NCBI GenBank assembly: GCA_046482855.1
Contig: JAWOEH010000006.1
Span: 1-5,060 of the forward strand
DNA from: CAYVSF01 sp046482855
GTDB lineage: Bacteria > Bacteroidota > Bacteroidia > Bacteroidales > UBA12077
DNA: 5,060 nucleotides
Reading direction: 5' to 3'
Shown here: piece by piece, positions 1 through 5,060 of the stretch
Numbering within the stretch: position 1 is the stretch's first letter
Layout: each line of letters opens with the position of its first letter
Position numbers and translations under genes: made by a program
Notes under the pieces: generated by a model
Seen by the model: the letters and a program-made list of their open reading frames with translations, nothing else
What the model was told of the DNA's origin: nothing
Database searches by the model: none

Positions 1-92
1 AGCGCGCCACCGACGTGATGATCGCCGGCAAGACCGCCGTGGTCTGCGGTTATGGCGACGTGGGCAAGGGCGCTGCCCAGTCCCTGCGTGTA
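1..92 (+). pseudogene. ahcY: Fragment of adenosylhomocysteinase (SAH hydrolase), foreign to the rest of the window
   Basis: Reading from base 3 gives about 29 residues beginning RATDVMIAGK and containing VVCGYGDVGKGAAQSLR. This is the start of the NAD-binding Rossmann domain of S-adenosylhomocysteine hydrolase, with its GxGxxG loop (GYGDVGKG). The enzyme cleaves S-adenosylhomocysteine to adenosine and homocysteine in the methyl cycle. The match is lost after the Arg codon at 87-89, where the family normally continues with a residue such as Ala and then the second Rossmann strand. About 70% GC and the wording of the motif suggest a proteobacterial source. The piece is open at the window start and has no stop of its own. 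A full gene encodes roughly 430-470 residues, so this is under a tenth of it. Family recognition is firm; the interpretation as a chimeric joint is inference. Confidence 0.85.
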
Positions 93-225
93 CGAAGTCG
101 GTCTGGATGAGTACTTTGCCGGAGTGCTGCCCGACAAGAAGGCGGAGAAGGTGAAAGAGGTTCAATCTCGAGGGCTGGTCGTGGCTATGACCGGAGACGG
201 AGTGAACGACGCTCCTGCGCTGCAG
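91..225 (+). pseudogene. Fragment of a P1B-type heavy-metal-transporting ATPase (CopB/CopA-like), foreign to the rest
   Basis: In the frame starting at 91, residues from about 94 read EVGLDEYFAGVLPDKKAEKV and then VVAMTGDGVNDAPAL, ending near 222. The TGDGVNDAP element at 190-216 is the hinge motif of the P-type ATPase phosphorylation domain. The preceding FAGVLPDKKAEKVKEVQ stretch fits P1B (copper or other soft-metal efflux) pumps better than calcium-type pumps. Such pumps use ATP to export metal across the inner membrane. Neither the phosphorylated Asp of the DKTG motif nor any membrane segment is present, so the ion cannot be assigned. After APAL the family normally continues into an AQADVGIAIG-like stretch; here the frame reads QQL and stops at 232-234. 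GC is about 58%, unlike the flanks on either side. It is a short internal fragment between two artificial-looking joints; the apparent small frame from 52 to 234 fuses unrelated pieces and is not a gene. Confidence 0.8.
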
Positions 226-1087
226 CAACTTTGAAGACGAAGATGCAGCTGAGTATGCCATTAGTGTGTATGTAAATGAATTGTTCAGGTATCAACCCTT
301 TGATGCTGGAGCTGAACGTACCGTGCAGTATACTATTTATGAAAATAGCTTAATTCGATATTTGCAAGTAAGTGAAAGTGGCGACTTGATTGTGCTAGAT
401 TATGAGCCCGATAGTTATTATGAATTAACTAATAGTGACTATGAAACTCTTGGCTATGGCCAATATCATAATTTTTCGTATATCGATCAAGCACAGGAAA
501 GTATTCCGGATTTAGGCTACAGCCATGAGTATTATGCCTGTAAGGTGTATAATAATTACTTGGATCACTATCTTGTTTACAGATATGATGGTAATGTATG
601 GAACCGGGTTACCAGTGTAATGGAGGAGTCTACCGTATTCAGCTATAGCTGGAATGAGGAGAATTATGCCGAGAGTTATTGGTGGAAAGATCCCAATGTA
701 TATATTGAAATGACCGCAACTGATTTCTGGATTATCGTTGACTACGTTGCGGAGAACTATGGTACTGAGTTTATAGATCCACGTTATAGTAATCATGAAA
801 TTTACTATGGAGCCAATGCCAATTTCGTGAATTTCGATACACGCGAAATAAGTAGCGAGTTTGCATCGTGGGAGGAAGCGGTAAATGCGGCTTTCGTCGA
901 TGTATACTTACCTTCAGTGGCGCAAGAAGCAGTTGTGGAACGCTACGGCAGGCAGATGCACTATGTAATAGACTTCAAAACTTTTGGTGGAGCAGGAACG
1001 CAGTATTGGCAAACCAAATACAAAGTGACTAAAGCTGCTCCGGATCCGGAGTTTGAGAAAGTAAGCTTAGAAGAGACAACGATGTAA
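224..1087 (+). CDS. Tyrosine-rich protein of unknown function, probably exported; 5' end missing
   Basis: The frame is open from the joint near 224 (SNFEDEDAAEYAISVYVNEL) to tandem TAA stops at 1085-1090. The first Met or GTG after the joint (GTG at 266) is probably internal, because the reading frame and protein-like sequence run through it. About 12% of residues are tyrosine (34 in the last 273), with many Trp, Asn, Asp and Glu, few Lys, and no transmembrane segment. This suits an extracytoplasmic, beta-rich protein. The style of segments such as YRYDGNVWNRV, DFWIIVDYVAENYG and a C-terminal APDPEF resembles proteins I associate with Bacteroidetes lipoproteins of unknown role, but I cannot name a domain. 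Two short stretches look alike (YYELTNSDYETL at 416-451 and VYIEMTATDFWII at 698-736), suggesting two related modules. A terminator follows at 1114-1144, so this is the last gene of its unit. The signal peptide, if any, lies beyond the joint. No function is claimed. Confidence 0.75.
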   Translation, partial: SNFEDEDAAEYAISVYVNELFRYQPFDAGAERTVQYTIYENSLIRYLQVSESGDLIVLDYEPDSYYELTNSDYETLGYGQYHNFSYIDQAQESIPDLGYSHEYYACKVYNNYLDHYLVYRYDGNVWNRVTSVMEESTVFSYSWNEENYAESYWWKDPNVYIEMTATDFWIIVDYVAENYGTEFIDPRYSNHEIYYGANANFVNFDTREISSEFASWEEAVNAAFVDVYLPSVAQEAVVERYGRQMHYVIDFKTFGGAGTQYWQTKYKVTKAAPDPEFEKVSLEETTM

Positions 1088-1113
1088 TAATTAAAGATTA
1101 ATTATTTTATTTC

Positions 1114-1144
1114 AGGGTCGGCTATAAAGTCGGCCCTTGTTTTT
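1114..1144 (+). terminator. Intrinsic terminator of the tyrosine-rich protein gene
   Basis: Arms 1114-1122 (AGGGTCGGC) and 1129-1137 (GTCGGCCCT) form a 9-bp stem with two G-U pairs and a 6-base loop (TATAAA). A T-rich run follows (TGTTTTT, 1138-1144). It starts 26 bases after the first stop codon. The GC-rich stem in an AT-rich surround plus the T-run is a classical Rho-independent terminator. It separates the upstream gene from nrdJ, so nrdJ should have its own promoter. Confidence 0.85.
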
Positions 1145-1171
1145 GCCCAAAACCACGCAAGGTGCAATTTT

Positions 1172-1342
1172 GGATAACTTTTTCCAATATAAGTTATCAA
1201 CCGTTTTTCTATTCTGCGTTTTTAACAGCTTTTTGTTGATAGATTTTAAGGATCTAAATTTTGATCTGAAAAAAAATGAATTATGGCCATTTGTAATTGT
1301 TTATTATCAGTAGTAGAGTGAGTTGCAGGCGTGGTTGATAAC
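1172..1342. repeat. Cluster of GTTGATAAC-like motifs in both orientations upstream of nrdJ
   Basis: GATAACTT at 1173-1180 and AAGTTATC at 1191-1198 are perfect 8-bp inverted arms around a 10-base spacer. GTTATCAACC at 1193-1202 reappears as its exact reverse complement GGTTGATAAC at 1333-1342. A related TGTTGATAG lies at 1234-1242 and TTATCAG at 1304-1310. Nearby, AACCACGC (1151-1158) is the reverse complement of GCGTGGTT (1329-1336), which overlaps the last copy. The matches are read directly from the sequence. A role as binding sites for a regulator of nrdJ is inference; the motifs match a TTATNCACA DnaA box only partly. Confidence 0.45.
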
Positions 1343-1471
1343 TCCAAAAATATGTTGAAAAATACGTTTTAGATCATAGTGATGCCTACGCCAGCTATTT
1401 TTACCTTGCATACTAGTTCGCCAAAAAATGTTGGAGAACATATTTTCAAATAATCTAACCCAACGATATAT

Positions 1472-1484
1472 GGAGGTAAAAGGA
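1472..1484 (+). promoter_or_regulatory. Candidate ribosome-binding sequences deciding the nrdJ start
   Basis: GGAGG at 1472-1476 and AGGA at 1481-1484 precede ATG 1497 by 20 and 12 bases. The stronger GGAGG lies directly after the alternative ATG at 1470, where it could not serve that start. Neither ATG 1470 nor ATG 1428 has a Shine-Dalgarno-like sequence upstream. This favours 1497, though Bacteroidetes use such sites weakly, so the support is modest. Confidence 0.4.
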
Positions 1485-1496
1485 AAGCAGAAACAG

Positions 1497-4052
1497 ATGA
1501 ATAAGGAGACTACCACACCCACCACTCCCCAACGAAAAGCCTACAGCTTTGAAGAAGTATTGGCAGAAAGTAAGCGCTATTTTAAAGGAGATGAATTGGC
1601 TGCCCGTGTCTGGGCCAATAAATATGCGCTGAAGGACTCCTATGGCAACATTTATGAACGTACTCCCGACGAGATGCACCGGCGTATTGCTGCTGAGCTT
1701 TTTCGGGTTGAGCAGAAGTACGATAACCCCGTGTCCGAGGAGACGCTGTATGAGCTGTTGCGCGATTTTAAATACATTGTTCCTCAGGGAGGCCCTATGG
1801 CGGGCATTGGGAACCAGCATCAGGTGGCTTCTCTGTCCAACTGTTTTGTTATCGGACATAACAATCCTGCGGACTCCTATGGGGGAATTATGAAGATTGA
1901 CCAGGAACAGGTGCAATTAATGAAGAGACGAGGAGGGGTTGGTCACGATTTATCGCACATCCGTCCTTCAGGTAGCCCGGTACTCAATTCGGCTCTTACC
2001 TCTACAGGTGTTGTGCCTTTTATGGAGCGCTACTCCAATTCTACACGCGAAGTGGCACAGGATGGGAGACGTGGTGCCCTGATGCTGAGTATCGGCATTA
2101 AACATCCCGATTCGGAAAAATTTATCGATGCAAAGATGGAGTCAGGCAAAGTTACCGGTGCCAATGTATCTGTGCGCATCGATGATGAATTTATGCGCGC
2201 TGTGGTTGAGGATAAGCCTTACCAACAGCAGTACCCCATTGATTCTAAACAGCCTGATTATAAAAAGACCGTTGAAGCTCGTAAGTTGTGGAAAAAGATT
2301 GTTCACAACGCCTGGAAGTCGGCTGAGCCCGGAATTTTGTTCTGGGATACCGTGCTGAATGAATCGGTTCCCGATTCCTACGCCGATTTAGGCTACCGTA
2401 CGGTTTCCACCAATCCTTGTGGCGAAATACCCTTGTGTCCCTACGATTCCTGCCGATTATTGGCGATAAACCTGGTCAGCTATGTGAAAAATCCATTCAC
2501 CGAAGAGGCCCGATTTGACTTTGATCTTTTCAAAAAACATGTACGTTACGCACAGCGAGTAATGGATGATATTATTGATCTGGAGATCGAGAAAATTGAC
2601 GCCATTATTGCTAAGATTGATAATGATCCGGAAGATGAAGAGATTAAACTCGTAGAGCGCAACCTGTGGACAAACATCCGCAATAAAGCCCTGGAAGGTC
2701 GTCGTACGGGTATTGGCATCACTGCCGAAGGGGACATGTTAGCCGCACTGAACCTGACTTATGGAATGGATAATGCTGTTGATTTTAGCGAAGAGGTACA
2801 TAAAACCATTGCTATTGAAGCCTACAGAGGTTCTGTTCAACTTGCACAGGAGCGCGGTGCTTTTCCTATATACGATGCTCAGCGTGAGCAAGACAATCCG
2901 TTTGTCAACCGGATAAAAGAACAGGATGAGCAGTTATACGCCGATATGGTGCAGTACGGACGCCGCAATATTGCCTTGCTTACGATTGCCCCCACCGGAA
3001 CTACATCGCTAATGACGCAAACATCCAGCGGTATTGAGCCTGTTTTCCGTCCTGCTTACAAACGACGCAGAAAAGTGAATCCGAATGATCCTGATGTGCA
3101 TGTTACATTTATCGATGAGGTTGGCGATAGCTGGGAAGAGTACAATGTATTTCATCAGAAATTCGACGAGTGGCTGGAAATAAAGGGCTACAATACCCAA
3201 GAGGTGCGGACCTATAATGATGAACAAATTGAGGAGCTAATCAAAAAATCCCCATATCACAAAGCCTCCGCCAATGACGTGGATTGGGTGAACAAAGTAA
3301 AGATGCAGGGCCGCATTCAGAAATGGGTCGATCACTCCATTAGTGTAACCATTAACCTGCCTGAAGACGCGACGGAAGATCTTGTTGGAGAGCTTTATGT
3401 AACCGCTTGGGAGAGTGGTTGTAAAGGTGTTACAGTGTATCGTGAAGGCAGCCGGTCGGGCGTGCTTATCTCCAATAAAAAGAAAGAACCGAAGAAGGAG
3501 GAACTTACCGATAAATCGCGTCCGAAGGTATTGGATGCGGACATTATTCGCTTTAATAATAACAATGAGAAGTGGATTGCTTTTATCGGACTATTAGAGG
3601 GACGTCCTTATGAAGTATTTACCGGATTAGCCGATGAAGAGATGTTTCCTATTCCCAAATCTATTTCCAAGGGACAAATCATAAAAGTGTCTGATGAGGA
3701 TCATAGCCGCTACGATTTTCAATACATCGATAAGTACGGTTACAAGAATACACTTGGCGGACTTTCGCATATGTTCAATAAAGAGTTCTGGAATTATGCC
3801 AAATTAATTTCAGGGGTATTGCGTCATGGAATGCCACTTCCCGATGTGGTAACGCTTGTTTCCTCCCTTCGATTGGATAGTGAAACCATCAATACCTGGA
3901 AGAATGGTGTTGAGCGTGCGTTAAAGCGCTACATTCCTGATGGAACAAAAGCCAAAGAAGGAACCAAGTGCGAGGAGTGCGATTCAGATAACTTGATTTA
4001 CCAGGAGGGTTGTTTGATTTGTCAATCCTGTGGACACTCCAAGTGTGGCTAA
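1497..4052 (+). CDS. nrdJ: Class II (adenosylcobalamin-dependent) ribonucleotide reductase NrdJ
   Basis: This 851-residue enzyme reduces ribonucleotides to deoxyribonucleotides in the cytoplasm, making its thiyl radical from coenzyme B12, so it needs no oxygen or radical-carrying partner subunit. Family landmarks, numbered from the chosen start, are Cys116 in SLSNCFVIG (first redox Cys) and N306-P-C308-G-E310 (radical Cys308 with catalytic Asn and Glu). Cys319 in PYDSC is the second redox Cys, and PTGTTS at 499-504 is a substrate phosphate loop. A TSCPD-like C-terminal domain follows, ending in a Cys-rich tail (Cys825, 828, 839, 842, 845, 850) that resembles a zinc ribbon with redox cysteines for re-reduction. 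No ATP-cone is seen at the N-terminus. The spacing of Cys308 and Cys319 matches Thermotoga NrdJ (Cys322/Cys333). ATG 1497 (MNKETTTPTTPQ) is preferred because family similarity begins just after it and AGGA lies 12 bases upstream; in-frame ATGs at 1470 and 1428 would add 9 or 23 unconserved residues. The C-terminus is complete. The wording (CPYDSCRLLAINL) is of the Bacteroidetes type. Confidence 0.96.
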   Translation: MNKETTTPTTPQRKAYSFEEVLAESKRYFKGDELAARVWANKYALKDSYGNIYERTPDEMHRRIAAELFRVEQKYDNPVSEETLYELLRDFKYIVPQGGPMAGIGNQHQVASLSNCFVIGHNNPADSYGGIMKIDQEQVQLMKRRGGVGHDLSHIRPSGSPVLNSALTSTGVVPFMERYSNSTREVAQDGRRGALMLSIGIKHPDSEKFIDAKMESGKVTGANVSVRIDDEFMRAVVEDKPYQQQYPIDSKQPDYKKTVEARKLWKKIVHNAWKSAEPGILFWDTVLNESVPDSYADLGYRTVSTNPCGEIPLCPYDSCRLLAINLVSYVKNPFTEEARFDFDLFKKHVRYAQRVMDDIIDLEIEKIDAIIAKIDNDPEDEEIKLVERNLWTNIRNKALEGRRTGIGITAEGDMLAALNLTYGMDNAVDFSEEVHKTIAIEAYRGSVQLAQERGAFPIYDAQREQDNPFVNRIKEQDEQLYADMVQYGRRNIALLTIAPTGTTSLMTQTSSGIEPVFRPAYKRRRKVNPNDPDVHVTFIDEVGDSWEEYNVFHQKFDEWLEIKGYNTQEVRTYNDEQIEELIKKSPYHKASANDVDWVNKVKMQGRIQKWVDHSISVTINLPEDATEDLVGELYVTAWESGCKGVTVYREGSRSGVLISNKKKEPKKEELTDKSRPKVLDADIIRFNNNNEKWIAFIGLLEGRPYEVFTGLADEEMFPIPKSISKGQIIKVSDEDHSRYDFQYIDKYGYKNTLGGLSHMFNKEFWNYAKLISGVLRHGMPLPDVVTLVSSLRLDSETINTWKNGVERALKRYIPDGTKAKEGTKCEECDSDNLIYQEGCLICQSCGHSKCG

Positions 4053-4091
4053 AGAGTTGTTCCCATTAACTTTTCAATAGTTGCTTTGTAA

Positions 4092-4124
4092 AAAAAGGCC
4101 GATGAGATACTCATCGGCCTTTTT
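4092..4124. terminator. Bidirectional intrinsic terminator between nrdJ and the convergent dehydrogenase gene
   Basis: Arms 4092-4106 (AAAAAGGCCGATGAG) and 4110-4124 (CTCATCGGCCTTTTT) are perfectly complementary over 15 bp with a minimal ATA loop. The closing pair may open to give a 5-base loop. The A-tract on the left and T-tract on the right make it a U-tailed terminator from either strand. It begins 40 bases after the nrdJ stop and ends 25 bases from the stop of the minus-strand gene, as expected for convergent units. Confidence 0.93.
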
Positions 4125-4148
4125 GGTTGGTCTATTTTGTAAATGGAT

Positions 4149-5060
4149 TTACAAGAGTTTTTTCTTGATGTTTTCGTACATTACTTTTACCATCTTTTCC
4201 AGGTCATATTCGTCCTTCCAGCCCCAATCTTTCTGCGCCTGCTCGTCGCTAATGCTACGTGGCCACGACTCGGCAATTTCCTGGCGGAAATCGGGCTTGT
4301 AGGTAACTTCCAATTCGGGCACATATTTGCGCAGCTCTTCTGTGAGCTCAGCAGCAGTGAAGCTGATGCCACCCAGGTTGTAACTTGAGCGTACCTGCAC
4401 GTTTTCGGCGTCGGTTTCCATCAGGTCGATGGTGGCTTTCACTGCGTCGTCCATATACATCATGGGCAGTGCAATGTCTTCCGATAGAAAACACTCGTAT
4501 TTACCTGATTTAATGGCGTCGTAGAAAATTTCAACGGCATAGTCTGTAGTTCCTCCGCCGGCCTCGGCTTTGTAGCTGATAAGCCCCGGGTAGCGAAGGC
4601 TACGGATATCCATGCCATATTTGTTGTGGTAGTATTCGCACCAGCGCTCCCCTGCCAGTTTACTGATTCCATAAACGGTGGTAGGCTCCATAATAGTAAG
4701 TTGAGGCGTGTCTACCGCAGGTGTTGTGGGGCCAAAAGCACCCATGGATGAGGGCCAGAAGATCTTTTTGATTCCTTTTTCTCGTCCCAGATCAAGCACA
4801 TTGAAAAGGCTTTCCATGTTGATATCCCATGCCCATTTTGGGTTCTTTTCGGCATTTCCCGAGAGAATGGCTGCTAGATGGTAAATCTCTGTAATCTGGT
4901 AAGCATCCAACACTTCCGCAATGCGTTCCTTTTTCATCACATCAACAATTTCAAAGGGACCGCCTTCCATTACTTCGTCGGTGGCAGGTTTAATGTCCGA
5001 GGCTATTACATTGTCGGCACCAAATCGATTTCGTAACTCAACGGTAAGATCCGATCCGAT
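4149..5060 (-). CDS. tdh: L-threonine 3-dehydrogenase, short-chain dehydrogenase type; N-terminus cut by the window edge
   Basis: The enzyme oxidises L-threonine with NAD+ to 2-amino-3-oxobutyrate, which glycine C-acetyltransferase (Kbl) normally splits to glycine and acetyl-CoA. The visible 303 residues run from the window end (IGSDLTVELRNRFGADNVIA) to TAA at 4149-4151. The opening IGS is the tail of the Rossmann glycine loop (usually GxxGQIGS), so about 12 residues are missing. In partial numbering, Asp22 in ASDIKP should bind the NAD ribose, and YHLAAILSG (60-68) and WPSSMGAFGP (102-111, catalytic Ser) follow. Tyr130-Gly-Ile-Ser-Lys134 is the YxxxK catalytic pair. PGLISY with AGGGTTDYAVEIFY at about 158-180 is the signature that separates this group from UDP-sugar epimerases. 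The expected length of about 315 residues fits this group and not the zinc-dependent Tdh of E. coli. ATG at 4970 is internal, since conserved sequence continues upstream of it. No defect is visible. General epimerase annotation is the main alternative. Confidence 0.93.
   Translation of the reverse strand: MGSDLTVELRNRFGADNVIASDIKPATDEVMEGGPFEIVDVMKKERIAEVLDAYQITEIYHLAAILSGNAEKNPKWAWDINMESLFNVLDLGREKGIKKIFWPSSMGAFGPTTPAVDTPQLTIMEPTTVYGISKLAGERWCEYYHNKYGMDIRSLRYPGLISYKAEAGGGTTDYAVEIFYDAIKSGKYECFLSEDIALPMMYMDDAVKATIDLMETDAENVQVRSSYNLGGISFTAAELTEELRKYVPELEVTYKPDFRQEIAESWPRSISDEQAQKDWGWKDEYDLEKMVKVMYENIKKKLL

Larger units (their letters stand above)
1145..1496. other. AT-rich non-coding region upstream of nrdJ
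   Basis: No convincing gene lies here on either strand. A minus-strand frame at 1307-1525 overlaps the nrdJ start and has no recognisable protein character. Because a terminator closes the previous gene, the nrdJ promoter and control sites should lie in this stretch. I could not find a clear Bacteroidetes-type promoter (TTTG followed by TAnnTTTG), a cobalamin riboswitch box or a clear NrdR box. What stands out is a set of GATAA/TTATC-containing repeats, listed separately. Confidence 0.6.

Noticed and set aside
1..225. Metal-resistance or mobile island at the left end
   Set aside because: The fragments are only about 90 and 130 bp, internal to their genes, and lack any transposase, terminal repeat or attachment site; a chimeric contig end explains them better.
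52..234. A 60-codon open frame at the left end
   Set aside because: It starts inside out-of-frame ahcY sequence and continues into the ATPase fragment, so it is a product of the joint and not a real small protein.
512..796. Minus-strand 94-codon frame with hydrophobic stretches
   Set aside because: Its Ile-rich composition is the antisense reading of Tyr- and Asn-rich codons of the plus-strand gene.
1172..1342. A replication origin
   Set aside because: The TTATC-like motifs are too few and too poor as DnaA boxes, and no origin-linked gene such as dnaA or dnaN is nearby.
1145..1496. Cobalamin riboswitch or NrdR box upstream of the B12-dependent reductase
   Set aside because: I looked for a GCCACTG-type B12 box and for paired ACACWATATVTWGT-like sites. 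Only weak partial matches (around 1346-1360) are present.
1307..1525. Minus-strand 72-codon frame overlapping the nrdJ start
   Set aside because: No recognisable domain, it overlaps the 5' end of a certain gene in antisense, and its sequence looks like an untranslated AT-rich shadow.
4081..4388. Plus-strand frames at 4081-4302 and 4143-4388
   Set aside because: They are antisense to the conserved C-terminal part of the threonine dehydrogenase gene, and one starts inside its terminator.

Overview
Most of this window (about 230-5060) looks like chromosomal DNA from a Bacteroidetes bacterium, probably near the Bacteroidales/Marinilabiliales. The reasons are the Bacteroidetes-like form of the class II ribonucleotide reductase, an SDR-type threonine dehydrogenase of the Flavobacterium/Cytophaga kind, a tyrosine-rich protein resembling Bacteroidetes lipoproteins of unknown function, and a base composition of roughly 40-45% GC. 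The assignment comes from recognising protein families, not from a search.

Layout: (1) Bases 1 to about 225 do not belong with the rest. They hold two unrelated, GC-rich, very short gene pieces back to back: about 90 bp of an adenosylhomocysteinase gene (ahcY, about 70% GC) and about 130 bp of a P1B-type metal-transporting ATPase gene (about 58% GC). Neither has a start or an end, and each stops abruptly mid-domain. The simplest reading is a chimeric contig end. (2) From about 224 to 1087 lies the 3' part of a gene for a tyrosine-rich, probably exported protein of unknown function, cut at its 5' side by the second junction and followed by a good intrinsic terminator. (3) Bases 1145-1496 are an AT-rich non-coding stretch with several copies of a GTTGATAAC-like motif in both orientations. 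(4) Bases 1497-4052 encode a complete adenosylcobalamin-dependent ribonucleotide reductase, NrdJ. (5) A strong 15-bp hairpin at 4092-4124, with A- and T-tracts on its two sides, separates nrdJ from a convergent gene and can stop transcription from both directions. (6) On the minus strand, 4149-5060 encodes an NAD-dependent L-threonine 3-dehydrogenase of the short-chain dehydrogenase family, lacking only about 12 N-terminal residues at the window edge.

The genes do not form one system. NrdJ supplies deoxynucleotides for DNA synthesis with or without oxygen when cobalamin is available. The threonine dehydrogenase starts threonine breakdown to glycine and acetyl-CoA. The unknown protein is an independent unit closed by its own terminator. 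I see no mobile element, CRISPR array, RNA gene or novel multi-gene system. The points worth checking are the chimeric left end, the motif cluster upstream of nrdJ, and the unassigned tyrosine-rich protein.
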